The notes under the pieces are model-generated. The model was not told the origin of the DNA. It was given only the letters and a program-made list of their open reading frames with translations, and did not search any database. The position numbers and the translations under genes were made by a program. A stretch of DNA of 64,000 nt from Clostridiales bacterium (GTDB lineage Bacteria; Bacillota_A; Clostridia; Saccharofermentanales; Saccharofermentanaceae). Shown here piece by piece: positions 8,227-16,231 of this stretch. Position 1 is the stretch's first letter. Each line of letters opens with the position of its first letter. Location: positions 17,696-81,695 of the forward strand of contig JAGCGE010000226.1 in the NCBI GenBank assembly GCA_017649745.1. The letters are read 5' to 3'.

Positions 8227-8435
8227 AAATTGTGAGTTGTTAGTGTTTTGATAAATTGATCCATTCTAGGATCGTCCTGTAATTTATAATACTCCGGTAA
8301 AGCGGAAATACTTTCTTTTTCTACATCAGTAAATTCAAATTTATCTAATAAGAATCTTACGTATTTCTTAATTCTTTTTGAACCAAACTTACTCAGGTAC
8401 AGAAGATGGTTCTTTATCATTTGATTGGATATCAT
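8205..8435 (-). CDS. hypothetical protein, 76 aa
   Basis: Basic N-terminus (MISNQMIKNHLLYLSKFGSK) and acidic C-terminal half; probably alpha-helical. Overlaps both neighbours, as is common in this cluster. Function unknown. Confidence 0.5.
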   Translation of the reverse strand: MISNQMIKNHLLYLSKFGSKRIKKYVRFLLDKFEFTDVEKESISALPEYYKLQDDPRMDQFIKTLTTHNLWYTLYL

Positions 8436-8685
8436 CTTTTAACATTGCGTCTTTAAAAACACCAATATTAACTGCACATACATAAGTTTCTTTTCTAGGA
8501 TGCCAGAAAAGAACATTCTTTTTAATCCATTCACAAGCTTTTTCTAAAATATCTTTAGAACCTTGCTCGTAACCAGCTTTAAATGCTCTACGTAAACCTT
8601 CGTTTAGATCTTCTGTTCCAAACTCAAATTCAGAGGTAAGTTGTGGTGGATATTTTTCTATTGCAAGTTTATCTACCTTACTCAT
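8389..8685 (-). CDS. hypothetical protein, 98 aa
   Basis: Contains AFKAGYEQGSKDILEKACEWIKKN, a motif widespread in Bacteroides phage and prophage hypotheticals (F..G...G...W). Similar segments occur in the genes at 8678-9052 and 9076-9687, so this is one of several related accessory genes. Start ATGAGTAAG at 8685 overlaps the upstream TAA. Confidence 0.65.
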   Translation of the reverse strand: MSKVDKLAIEKYPPQLTSEFEFGTEDLNEGLRRAFKAGYEQGSKDILEKACEWIKKNVLFWHPRKETYVCAVNIGVFKDAMLKDDIQSNDKEPSSVPE

Positions 8686-9052
8686 TTCTTATTCCCAGAT
8701 AACATCTTAAGTTAGTACAAAATTCATCAGCGTTCCAACAAGAAAGATGATGAAGATTACCTTTTAACCAAGTTTCAAATTCCTTCATCATTCGTTCTTT
8801 TTGCCATTGTGCAAAATGACGTGCAACTATACCACCCCATTTAGTAGTAGCTTCACGTGCTTCTTTCCATATCCCTTCTTCGCCACCTTTTATATGTTGG
8901 GGAATCCAAGTTGCAATTTCTTTCTCTAATTCTTCGTCTTTGCTATCACGAAGTTCAGGAATAAGTGTTTCAAATGCCTTACGAGAATCTTTGTCCATAA
9001 CTAATCCGAATAATACCCATCGAACTTTGTTAATTGCTTCTTCTCTTGTCAT
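8678..9052 (-). CDS. hypothetical protein, 124 aa (MTREEAI family)
   Basis: Begins MTREEAINKVRWVLFG; the gene at 11295-12239 also begins MTREEAINEI, so the two are paralogues at least at the N-terminus. The sequence ELRDSKDEELEKEI..WI is a common Bacteroides accessory motif (usually ELxESEDExI). The role is unknown; it is useful mainly as a pointer to a Bacteroides/Prevotella host range. Confidence 0.7.
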   Translation of the reverse strand: MTREEAINKVRWVLFGLVMDKDSRKAFETLIPELRDSKDEELEKEIATWIPQHIKGGEEGIWKEAREATTKWGGIVARHFAQWQKERMMKEFETWLKGNLHHLSCWNADEFCTNLRCYLGIRNE

Positions 9053-9075
9053 AACTTAATCAATTAGGATTATAA

Positions 9076-9687
9076 TTAGTCATCCTTTACTATGAGGATA
9101 CGAACCTTATCACCGACATTTGCACCTATTCTTTCAAGGGCATTATCTTGCTGTTCTTGCGTATAATCAAGTAATGGACCGTCGTGCCAAAATACCTTAC
9201 ATGGAATTGCCTCTTTCATCATCTGCTTTTCCATCCAGTCTGCACCAGTCTCAAAAGCATCATCCAGATCAATCATATCAATAGGAGTTTTGTTTTTCCT
9301 ATTATGATTATATACATCCTCGGAAAAGGTGTTTCTTGCTGACTCAAAATCCATCTCGGTGTATTTCCCAGAAACTGGTCTATGTTGCTGACTTTGCCAT
9401 TTCGCTCCGGCGATGAAGGCGGCTTCTGCAATCTTATCATAAGGATATTCTTCAAAGTAATTCACATCTACATTTCTCATATAGTGTGGAATTGCATATA
9501 ACCTCGCCGCTTCTTCAAGGTCTTTTGGGATAGGTTCTTCCGGCTGTTCTTGCTGGAGAGATTTTATTTCATCTTTAAGCTCACACAGAACACTTCTTCC
9601 AACCCATACAGAACCACTCATCCCTAAATCTTCGAGTTTATTGTCAATAAGAGAGTTCAGTTTTTCTGTGTCAATGTATTTTGCCAT
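9076..9687 (-). CDS. hypothetical protein, 203 aa, Bacteroides-type accessory protein
   Basis: Begins MAKYIDTEKLNSLIDNK and contains LQQEQPEEPIPKDLEEAA, a linker very common in Bacteroides mobile-element hypotheticals, then AAFIAGAKWQSQ. Its ATG lies one codon after, and in frame with, the TAG of the upstream gene, so amber suppression would fuse the two proteins. Function unknown. Confidence 0.7.
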   Translation of the reverse strand: MAKYIDTEKLNSLIDNKLEDLGMSGSVWVGRSVLCELKDEIKSLQQEQPEEPIPKDLEEAARLYAIPHYMRNVDVNYFEEYPYDKIAEAAFIAGAKWQSQQHRPVSGKYTEMDFESARNTFSEDVYNHNRKNKTPIDMIDLDDAFETGADWMEKQMMKEAIPCKVFWHDGPLLDYTQEQQDNALERIGANVGDKVRILIVKDD

Positions 9688-9690
9688 AAT

Positions 9691-10026
9691 CTATTTTTTT
9701 AAGTGTTCGGCACCCCATTTGGCGAAGTGGCGGGCATAAAATGCAAATTCGGATAAAGGAAGCACACCTTCTACACTCTGTTTATTTGATGGGGATACCC
9801 ACTCTTGCCAGCATTTAATTATTTCTTGGTCCAACCCCTCCTGATTCATCGGCTTTTCCGATTCAAGGGTGTTAAGGAAGGAAAGAAGATTCTCTAATGC
9901 TGTTGCTTCTCCGTTAAAAAAAGAAGCCCAATCTTCTCGCTTTTCAGCGTTACGAAATCCGATTGCTTCCATTTTTCGCCTTTCAGTCTCGGCCTTAATC
10001 GCCTGTATAATTTCGTTATTAATCAT
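9691..10026 (-). CDS. hypothetical protein, 111 aa
   Basis: MINNEIIQAIKAETERRK opens a helical protein ending in ARHFAKWGAEHLKK, the same FA.WGA signature seen in the Bacteroides-type genes around it. Ends with TAG at 9691, in frame with the next gene. Function unknown. Confidence 0.65.
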   Translation of the reverse strand: MINNEIIQAIKAETERRKMEAIGFRNAEKREDWASFFNGEATALENLLSFLNTLESEKPMNQEGLDQEIIKCWQEWVSPSNKQSVEGVLPLSEFAFYARHFAKWGAEHLKK

Positions 10027-10054
10027 ATCTCATTCAATTAGGAATTAAAATGAG

Positions 10055-10264
10055 TTAATTCCGCTTCTTAAAGAACCCGCCAGGAAGTTTTACCGCGGAA
10101 ATAAATGCAAAAATGAACGAAACCGCCCAAGCACACATTGGTATCCACATAAGGAATTGCACTGTCCAGTCCATTATCCAATTTACAAGTATTACAGCTA
10201 CACATAGTACAATACCGAGGATGGCAAATAAATTCATTACTCCAATAGTTTTTGTAATCTTCAT
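10055..10264 (-). CDS. small membrane protein, 69 aa
   Basis: Two predicted transmembrane helices (about residues 9-27 and 36-57) and a basic C-terminus (GGFFKKRN). Directly downstream of the 137-aa gene. Function unknown. Confidence 0.65.
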   Translation of the reverse strand: MKITKTIGVMNLFAILGIVLCVAVILVNWIMDWTVQFLMWIPMCAWAVSFIFAFISAVKLPGGFFKKRN

Positions 10265-10266
10265 AA

Positions 10267-10680
10267 CTAAATCAGATTTTCAAGACAATACTTTATTCCT
10301 GCTTCACAAGCTTGTTCAGGTTCTGTATAAAGACTGCCATCGTCATACATTATCTTCCCATCAGAAACCCTTATTATTTCAGGATAATATGCTGCATCAT
10401 GATACCACTTATCTCCCCTCTCATCTTCATCATAATCAATTTCCAGTGGGGCAAAGATGTGAAACCCCTTCTCTTCCCTCAGCCACTTCATTGCCATTTG
10501 AAGAGTTGGACGCATAATCGAAGTTTCACTAAACAACATAGGATTATAGTATATATCCCATTCACCTTTATCATCAGGACTTCGATGAACAAAACAATAT
10601 GCACTATTACACTCCTCGTCAAATCCTTTTTCTTTCAAAAGTTTAGCGGTTTCAAAGGAAACATAATCTTCAGTGATCAT
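10267..10680 (-). CDS. hypothetical protein, 137 aa, Bacteroides-type
   Basis: MITEDYVSFETAKLLKEKGF opens a protein of a type widespread in Bacteroides phages and conjugative elements (conserved features ..PTLQMAMKWLREEKG.. and ..ACEAGIKYCLENLI). Start overlaps the upstream TGA (ATGA), indicating translational coupling. Function unknown. Confidence 0.75.
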   Translation of the reverse strand: MITEDYVSFETAKLLKEKGFDEECNSAYCFVHRSPDDKGEWDIYYNPMLFSETSIMRPTLQMAMKWLREEKGFHIFAPLEIDYDEDERGDKWYHDAAYYPEIIRVSDGKIMYDDGSLYTEPEQACEAGIKYCLENLI

Positions 10681-10844
10681 ATAAAATATTCGTCTAAAAG
10701 CCGTTTACTTATCGTTGTGCAGCCCCATACAGTATAAATCCAGAACTGTCGGTCAATTGGATTCCATTCAATCTTGTATTCTGTACCGCAGACAATTGGA
10801 ATTGTATCAGTGAGCCAAAAGTCCTCTATGCTTTTCTTAATCAT
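10677..10844 (-). CDS. hypothetical protein, 55 aa
   Basis: ATG at 10844 (MIKKSIEDFWLTDTIPI) overlaps the upstream gene by 8 bases; an alternative start exists at 10883. Ends with TGA at 10677. Reading this UGA as Trp would run about 90 further residues out of frame through the next gene, so here UGA must act as a stop if the gene is real. Confidence 0.55.
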   Translation of the reverse strand: MIKKSIEDFWLTDTIPIVCGTEYKIEWNPIDRQFWIYTVWGCTTISKRLLDEYFI

Positions 10845-11292
10845 ACATCCCTTCTGTTGCTTCAAGAGCGAGTCCTTTCTCAATCAAACCACGGTAGTCA
10901 AAATGATGAGAATGTAAATAATGCAGAAACTCAAGAACTTTGTATATAGTTATCTGTACAACACATCTACATTTCTCAGGTGGATAGTAGTTTCCATCCC
11001 TATCGTAAATCCCACTAGTGGTGAATATATCCACGTTGTCAAAGACACCGTCATGAAGATAAAAACCTAAGTTGAGTTTGATATACAATTCTTCTTCTCT
11101 TGTTATACTCGACAAAGGACGAAGATAAGGCTTAACATCTATTGTACCAGAAATAAAATGTTCAAGTCCACCAAGTTCCAATTTCTCAGTTATTGAAGTA
11201 TCTGCATCTTTAGCAGATAACCTGCATATTACCCCATAAGGCAATCTTGCACAAAGATCTTTAATCAGTAGTTGTTTTTCTTCCTGTGGCAT
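10837..11292 (-). CDS. hypothetical protein, 151 aa, Bacteroides-type
   Basis: MPQEEKQLLIKDLCARLPYG starts 3 bases after the upstream TAG. The block LCARLPYGVIC...VKPYLRPLSSIT...HLHSHHFDYRGLIEKGLA is a recognisable conserved hypothetical of Bacteroides genomes and phages. The His-rich DYRGLI end is characteristic. Function unknown; recent exchange with host elements is likely. Confidence 0.75.
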   Translation of the reverse strand: MPQEEKQLLIKDLCARLPYGVICRLSAKDADTSITEKLELGGLEHFISGTIDVKPYLRPLSSITREEELYIKLNLGFYLHDGVFDNVDIFTTSGIYDRDGNYYPPEKCRCVVQITIYKVLEFLHYLHSHHFDYRGLIEKGLALEATEGMYD

Positions 11293-11294
11293 GG

Positions 11295-12239
11295 CTATAA
11301 CTTCTTGAGTTGTTCGCAAAGTGATACAAGGGCGAAATTACACCCCATATTATCTGAATACCAACGCTCAGCAGTTTCTAATGCTTCCATCTGCTCCTTA
11401 CTGGGTTTCCAATGAGATTGAGGACGGAGGAATTTGAGTCGTTCTGCTAATTTAGTATGACCATAAATTTCAAGAGCAGAACAAGCACCTTCTATAATAG
11501 TTTCATCCTCCTCGTTCCACTCCGAACGGTGCAACGGACAATGTTCACGGAGAAACTTGATTTGATTGTCTGATAATCCAGAATCATCACCGATAACTTC
11601 AAGTTTACGAACTATTGTATCGTAGTAATCCTTATCCTCCTCGCTCCACTCTGCGAGCTTCTGCAATCCATATTTTTCTGGATGATCAATTACCTCTTTC
11701 TTTCCGCCTTCAAAGTTGGCTTCACAGTTCTTCCACATTTCGTGGTCATAATCTGCAGGCTTCTGCTCTGAACGGTATATTTCTGCTAATTCACCATTAT
11801 CATCCATTATACCAGCAGACTTGAGAAACTTTATTGCAGATTCTTTATTTTTAGTTATATCTTTAACAACATCTTCAATAGGCTTCTGCTCTTTTTGCAA
11901 CCCATATTTCTCAGGATTTTCTAATACTTCATCCTTGCCCTCATTAAAAGATCGTTCTATATCTTTATCGTAATCGTCCTCGTAAATCCATTTCTTCCCG
12001 TCGTGATTCTGCTCTTTTTGCTTTTCGAGAAAGTCAATCCATATTGACAAAGTAGATTTAGCTGGTGTAGGAGCTGTACAATTTTCTAGCTTTGCTTTCA
12101 AAAAGCGAAGTATATCCTTCCTTATCTTCTCGTCCTCACTCTCGCGAAGTTCGGGAATAAGAGTCTCAAGAACTTCTCTACCCTTTTTACTAGGAATAGC
12201 CCAAGATTTAATTTCATTTATTGCTTCTTCGCGTGTCAT
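11295..12239 (-). CDS. hypothetical protein with internal repeats, 314 aa
   Basis: Starts MTREEAINEIKSWAIPSKKG. Contains two copies of a module with E..F..GK.EVLENPEKYGLQK and E..FEGGKKEVIDHPEKYGLQK, separated by EQKP linkers, and ends with a conserved ERWYSDNMGCNFALVSLCEQL. This is a mosaic Bacteroides-type accessory protein. An ATG at 12287 upstream would enter the lipoprotein gene. No function known. Confidence 0.7.
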   Translation of the reverse strand: MTREEAINEIKSWAIPSKKGREVLETLIPELRESEDEKIRKDILRFLKAKLENCTAPTPAKSTLSIWIDFLEKQKEQNHDGKKWIYEDDYDKDIERSFNEGKDEVLENPEKYGLQKEQKPIEDVVKDITKNKESAIKFLKSAGIMDDNGELAEIYRSEQKPADYDHEMWKNCEANFEGGKKEVIDHPEKYGLQKLAEWSEEDKDYYDTIVRKLEVIGDDSGLSDNQIKFLREHCPLHRSEWNEEDETIIEGACSALEIYGHTKLAERLKFLRPQSHWKPSKEQMEALETAERWYSDNMGCNFALVSLCEQLKKL

Positions 12240-12546
12240 ATTTACTATATTTATTGTACTCAGATAATCTAACATATACAGGTACAACGTTTATTCTACC
12301 TTGTACAGTTTTATAAGAATATGTATCTACTAATACAAACATACCAACGATATGCCTACCATCATAATAGACTTCATCATTAGTAATTATCTGTATAGGA
12401 TCAAAATAGTCATCTAATGCTAATGCTGTGTTACTATCAAGAGTCTGAAAAATCACAGCATCAACAAAACGATAGTGCATTGTATTTCTTGTGATTGCAC
12501 AAGAAGACAACAAACAAACAACTATTAAAAGTATAAGTTTTTTCAT
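12214..12546 (-). CDS. predicted lipoprotein, 110 aa
   Basis: Begins MKKLILLIVVCLLSSCAITR: a lipoprotein signal peptide with lipobox LSSC. Start at 12546 is chosen because the signal begins there. The rest is beta-rich and soluble. Ends at TGA (12214); a Trp reading adds just WN before TAA. Membrane-anchored accessory protein of unknown role, possibly in superinfection exclusion. Confidence 0.7.
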   Translation of the reverse strand: MKKLILLIVVCLLSSCAITRNTMHYRFVDAVIFQTLDSNTALALDDYFDPIQIITNDEVYYDGRHIVGMFVLVDTYSYKTVQGRINVVPVYVRLSEYNKYSKYDTRRSNK

Positions 12547-12561
12547 AATTTTCCTATTAAG

Positions 12562-12632
12562 CGCGCCATGTAGGACTCGAACCCACCTCATTGGATCTAG
12601 AATCCAAAGCACAACCTCTATACCAATGGCGC
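12562..12632 (-). tRNA. suppressor-type tRNA (anticodon CUA)
   Basis: Acceptor GCGCCAT/ATGGCGC with discriminator G, anticodon stem TTGGA/TCCAA, loop TTCTAGA giving anticodon CUA at positions 34-36, and T-arm with TTCGAGT. It would read the amber codon UAG. The D-arm (GTATAGAGG) resembles the tRNA-Gln at 6081, suggesting Gln charging, but identity cannot be read with certainty. Confidence 0.88.
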
Positions 12633-12663
12633 GAAAATGCCGATCAAAAGACCGGCATAAATC

Positions 12664-12969
12664 TTATTCAACTAATTTTAAGTTTCTAAATAGTCTACCT
12701 TCATCCTCCACAGCAATAGCCGTAAGAGCATTATCTAAATCAGGCTCTCTGAATAAAGAATAGTCAATACAATATTTGTCTAATTTTTTTCTCCAAGTAT
12801 CTACGTCGGCATATACATAAATAAGATACTGATTATTCCATTCTTGCTTTGGATGATCTAGTAGATATTGTGCTACAGCATGTCCACCTTGAACACACCC
12901 ATATACTGAAGGCAACTTATTGCTTATCAGCACATACAGTCTCTTCTGGGTATTTTCTAAGGTACTCAT
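12664..12969 (-). CDS. peptidyl-tRNA hydrolase 2 (PTH2)-like protein, 101 aa
   Basis: Start MSTLENTQKRLYVLISNKLP at 12969 is preferred over ATG at 13005. The pattern LYVLISNKLPSVYGCVQGGHAVAQYL matches the PTH2 N-terminal strand and Q-x-GHA helix, and the later YVYAD...W is consistent. PTH2 enzymes release tRNA from peptidyl-tRNA; a phage copy fits a genome with many tRNAs and recoded stops, where ribosomes may stall or drop off. Catalytic competence is unproven. Confidence 0.65.
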   Translation of the reverse strand: MSTLENTQKRLYVLISNKLPSVYGCVQGGHAVAQYLLDHPKQEWNNQYLIYVYADVDTWRKKLDKYCIDYSLFREPDLDNALTAIAVEDEGRLFRNLKLVE

Positions 12970-13198
12970 CAACAACCTTTCTAAAGTATCTCTTATCCCA
13001 ATCATTTCTTAGAGCCTTATAAGAATGATCAATATCCTTTTGGATAAATTCCTCTTTCTTAACTGGATCTAAAATTTGATGTTTTAAAAGATAATAAGCA
13101 CAATAAATAGGATGCATCCAATGGTTATCTTTTCCTTCTTTATATGCAGCGACCCATTCTTTGATATCGCTCTTAAATTGTAATACGTTTTGTCTCAT
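12917..13198 (-). CDS. hypothetical protein, 93 aa
   Basis: MRQNVLQFKSDIKEWVAAYK opens an all-alpha, aromatic-rich protein with YCAYYLLKHQILDPVKKEEF. Its 3' end overlaps the start of the PTH2-like gene by about 50 bases. A small crAss-like or Bacteroides phage hypothetical; function unknown. Confidence 0.6.
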   Translation of the reverse strand: MRQNVLQFKSDIKEWVAAYKEGKDNHWMHPIYCAYYLLKHQILDPVKKEEFIQKDIDHSYKALRNDWDKRYFRKVVDEYLRKYPEETVCADKQ

Positions 13199-13344
13199 AA
13201 TTTTTATAGTTTTTAAATTAAATAATCTTCTTTCTTTAACCCAAAAGTACTATAAAAATTAGGGAGGATCGGTAAATAAAATCTAGTGTTTCATAACAGT
13301 TAAAATTTAAAATTAAAGAATAAACAATTAGGTACATAATACCT

Positions 13345-13385
13345 TGTGACCCCGACGAGGTTCGAACTCGTGACCCCAATAGGAT
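13345..13385 (-). pseudogene. orphan tRNA 3'-half
   Basis: Intact T-arm (ACGAG-TTCGAAC-CTCGT) followed by an acceptor-like CGGGGTC strand, but no D-arm or 5' acceptor partner in the 60 bases upstream, where tRNA-Lys lies instead. Probably a tRNA remnant left by recombination. Confidence 0.45.
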
Positions 13386-13393
13386 CATAATTG

Positions 13394-13468
13394 TGTCTCG
13401 GGCCAGGCTCGAACTGTGCGACCCCGTGATTAAAAGTCACGTGCTCTACCAACTGAGCTACCAAGACA
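13394..13468 (-). tRNA. tRNA-Lys (anticodon UUU)
   Basis: Acceptor TGTCTTG/CGAGACA, anticodon stem CGTGA/TCACG around CTTTTAA, T-loop TTCGAGC. The T-stem is slightly irregular. Immediately followed by the orphan 3' half. Confidence 0.85.
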
Positions 13469-13482
13469 ATCCATTTATTTTA

Positions 13483-13986
13483 TTATTTTTCTAGTATTAA
13501 TGAAAGTTTGTCGTTAAACGTACCGTCCTGGATGGCAACCAGCATGTCGTCATACCAACGGAAAGTTCCTTCTTTTCCGAGTGTTTTAAGGTACTCATAA
13601 ACAGTACGACGATGTTTCTCAGGGATGGCTTTCCAAACTGCATCACGCTCTTTCATCTTTCTTACGCTTTCCCTGTGTTCCTCGATAGTACCGAAATCAT
13701 TGTACTCACGTTGTTTGAGAAAGGGTTCAAGCCATTCCTTCTCAAACATTTCCCAATCATCAATAATACCTTCTCTCAGCATGGTACTAAGTTCAAGGGC
13801 TTGGTTGCATGATTCGAATCTGTATATATGTTCATCGTCAATTAGCATGAACTCCGCCATATCCGATGTACACATAATTCCAACACCGAGGCTACGTGCG
13901 TATTCAGAAGTCCACGGGTCGAGACTACCGCTACCGCTGCTTCTGAACTCAATTTTATGTCCATCAAATTCTACTGTGTGGTACAT
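13483..13986 (-). CDS. hypothetical protein, 167 aa
   Basis: Start MYHTVEFDGHKIEFRSSGSG at 13986; an ATG at 14061 lies inside the tRNA-Leu gene and is rejected. Beta-rich N-terminal half, then charged helices (EKEWLEPFLKQREY, EEHRESVRKMKER). GC content is higher than nearby. Not recognised. Confidence 0.65.
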   Translation of the reverse strand: MYHTVEFDGHKIEFRSSGSGSLDPWTSEYARSLGVGIMCTSDMAEFMLIDDEHIYRFESCNQALELSTMLREGIIDDWEMFEKEWLEPFLKQREYNDFGTIEEHRESVRKMKERDAVWKAIPEKHRRTVYEYLKTLGKEGTFRWYDDMLVAIQDGTFNDKLSLILEK

Positions 13987-14021
13987 GTTATCAAAATAAT
14001 TTAAAACATAATATTTAATTG

Positions 14022-14619
14022 TGCGGATAGAGGGACTCGAACCCTCACGCCTTTGCGGCACCAGATCCTCTTACCACTATAGTTTTCACTACCAAACGAC
14101 GGCGGGCCAGGTAATTCTTATCCGCCAGATTCAACGGCGCTGACTTTACTTTTTTAACCCAAAGGGCTCGTTTGTTTGTGGTCTGGACTGTCTCTTGACC
14201 ATATTGAAATCTTCGAAGTAAGGTGCAGAGGATTCTTCCACATAGCAGACCATTACAACACTGCTCTTTACTATTTCCGACTTAATTTTAAATACACCAA
14301 TTTCAACTTAGGTCCCTCCTATATCTCGTCTCTACACACTGTCTATATAGGTACACTCTTTCAAATGTACAAAGCCTCCGTATATTTCCGCTCTAACCGG
14401 TACGGTGACAGCTATCTTACTGTCCTACTATAATAACATTGGCTCGGTATTACCATCAGCATTAAATTCATCCCGTAGTTTATTCTGATTTTCGCAGCCT
14501 GGATAATGAACTCAATCTGCTAAGGCTTCACCGAATTAGGGAGGTTCTACTTCATAAGTTTCCCTATGAGCACTCAAATTTTTCAAGTCTGGGGCGTCTA
14601 CCAATTCCGCCATATCCGC
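14022..14619 (-). tRNA. tRNA-Leu (anticodon UAG), interrupted by a group I intron
   Basis: Exon 1 is 14585-14619 (acceptor GCGGATA, D-arm TGGCGGAATTGG, ...CCAGACTT) and exon 2 is 14022-14069 (AGGATCTGG..., long variable arm, T-arm GAGGG-TTCGAGT-CCCTC, TATCCGC). Joined, the anticodon loop is CTTAGGA, anticodon UAG. The intron splits the anticodon after U34, the same site as in the tRNA-Leu(UAA) gene at 17796. Confidence 0.9.
14070..14584 (-). ncRNA. group I intron of tRNA-Leu(UAG), 515 nt
   Basis: Exon end ACTT pairs with internal guide GAGT, placing a U.G pair at the 5' splice site; the intron ends in G. L2 is a GAAA tetraloop (CATAGG-GAAA-CTTATG). The core has CCTCCCTAATTCGG, AATACCGAGCCAATG and the P7 strand GTAGAGAC, with AGACAGTCC as its partner. 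CCTAAG (plus 14307-14312) and TATGG (14199-14203) form a P8 GAAA receptor. The L8 loop is enlarged (about 95 nt) and contains TTACTTCG, the motif seen in the stalked tRNA-like RNAs. No nuclease ORF. Confidence 0.88.
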
Positions 14620-14625
14620 ATTGTC

Positions 14626-14646
14626 GCCTCCTTGCTTAAGGGAGGC
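14626..14646 (-). other. strong hairpin upstream of tRNA-Leu(UAG)
   Basis: GCCTCC and GGGAGGC form a stable stem 7 bases before the tRNA 5' end on the minus strand. It may end the upstream transcript or guide 5' processing; there is no U-run. The rest of 14647-14773 shows only a weak CTCGTTT/AAACGAG pairing. Confidence 0.45.
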
Positions 14647-14773
14647 TTATAGATAGTTTTCTCGAACAAACTACACTATCATAAAAACGTGAGTTATGGT
14701 ATCGTCAAACTCAAAACCGCTGGTTTAGACCAGTAACTTCTCGTTTTTTAAGCATAGGAAACGAGATAACCTA

Positions 14774-16231
14774 CTATTCGTGTTTATAGTTCTCACGTTC
14801 AAGATCCCACTGTTCCTCGATCATGCTGAGAACAGCCTCAACCTTTTCGTTAAGCTGAGGAGCGCTCAGAGTTTCACGAAGGGCCTTCACAAGTCTCTCA
14901 GGAGGAGTCTCAGTGACATCCTTCTTCTGAGCAAGGGCAACCTGTCTCTGATAGGATTCTACACTAGTCTTGATGTGAAATGGAGTCACCTTGTTGTCAT
15001 CGATGAAGATGAGCTTAGACTTAGTAGACTCTACGATTTCTGCCATGAAGGCAGGAGCGATACCAGCACTTTCGATGTACTTGTAAACCTCAGTGAAATC
15101 ACCATCAAGAACATAACCTTCTTCCTTGGTGAAAGAAGCTTTAATGAACTTTTCGGCAGTCTCGGCATCGAGACAATCCATAGTGATAACCGAACCAATT
15201 CTCTTACCACGAAGGAAAGTAGGTTCGATGAGCTCAATATGATTAGTCGTGAATAGAGTAATCACATTAAGATCCTTAGTATCGCCACCATCAAGAGTAT
15301 TCAGAATATCCTGAAGTTTGGCATCACGGCTACCACGAGTAACCTGATCGATATCTTCAACGAAGACAACGACACCATAACCGGAACGGTCAATTACCTG
15401 ACACATTCTGAGAACCTCTGCGAGAATCTCAGGATTCTTCAGATAAATGAATGCCCAGTTATGAGCAACTGCATCCTTTGCAAGCTTGAAAGCATACAAA
15501 GTCTTACCAGTACCGTACTTACCTTCCAGTAAGCAACCATACTTCAGAGGAATACCCTTCTGGATACACTTCTCCGGATAGAAAATTCTGGAACGAAGTG
15601 GCTGAAGTTCAAACTCAGTTTTCTGAGAAAGAACCATGAGCTGCTTTTCGATACCATCGAGCTTCATGATCTTCGGCTCGTTGATATCAGTGATTTCCAG
15701 GATCTGATTCTTGTAGATAGAATCAGTAGCAAGGAGTTCCTTGGTACGAGTGATAATATCGTCCATGAGAGACTGGAAACGATACTGGCACTTACCCTTA
15801 ACCTCGAGCTGGTGTCTATCACCATCATAGCTGATAGAGATAGAACTTCCTTCCCCAAGGTCACTCATATCGATTGTGCCATAAGGAACCTTAGTTCTGC
15901 TTCCATCAGCAAGAACGATATCGAGAGTCTCGATAGGAGATTCTCCACCACTAGGTTGAGAATCCTGTTTTGCCTTAGCTACACCAAAGACTTCGGTGAT
16001 AGCTCTGTTCAGCTGGTAAGCACCATCAGATCTCCAGCATCTCAGCCGATATCTGAAAGTAGACATCCGCTTAGACTGCTCGATCTCGTTCTCAATGAAA
16101 TTAAGAACATCCGCATACTTCATCTTACTGGAACATACGCTAATGATCTTAGCCTTCTGTTCCTCTTCGAAGCTATGCGCCTTTTCCTGAATAACGGCAG
16201 ATACGCCCTTAGTCGGATTCATTTGATCCAT
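14774..16231 (-). CDS. AAA+ ATPase, 485 aa
   Basis: Walker A LLEGKYGTGKTLYAFKLA at about residues 231-248, Walker B GVVVFVEDIDQV at about 289-300, sensor region LNVITLFTTNHIELIEP and arginine-finger region FLRGKRIGSVITMD. The N-terminal 200 residues contain a helical start and a beta domain (substrate-recognition). Overall closest to the CDC48/BCS1-like AAA group, which remodels or unfolds proteins. GC-rich codon use. A downstream Met at residue 4 is an alternative start. Plausible partners are the ClpP protease at 16669 and the vWA protein. Confidence 0.88.
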   Translation of the reverse strand: MDQMNPTKGVSAVIQEKAHSFEEEQKAKIISVCSSKMKYADVLNFIENEIEQSKRMSTFRYRLRCWRSDGAYQLNRAITEVFGVAKAKQDSQPSGGESPIETLDIVLADGSRTKVPYGTIDMSDLGEGSSISISYDGDRHQLEVKGKCQYRFQSLMDDIITRTKELLATDSIYKNQILEITDINEPKIMKLDGIEKQLMVLSQKTEFELQPLRSRIFYPEKCIQKGIPLKYGCLLEGKYGTGKTLYAFKLAKDAVAHNWAFIYLKNPEILAEVLRMCQVIDRSGYGVVVFVEDIDQVTRGSRDAKLQDILNTLDGGDTKDLNVITLFTTNHIELIEPTFLRGKRIGSVITMDCLDAETAEKFIKASFTKEEGYVLDGDFTEVYKYIESAGIAPAFMAEIVESTKSKLIFIDDNKVTPFHIKTSVESYQRQVALAQKKDVTETPPERLVKALRETLSAPQLNEKVEAVLSMIEEQWDLERENYKHE

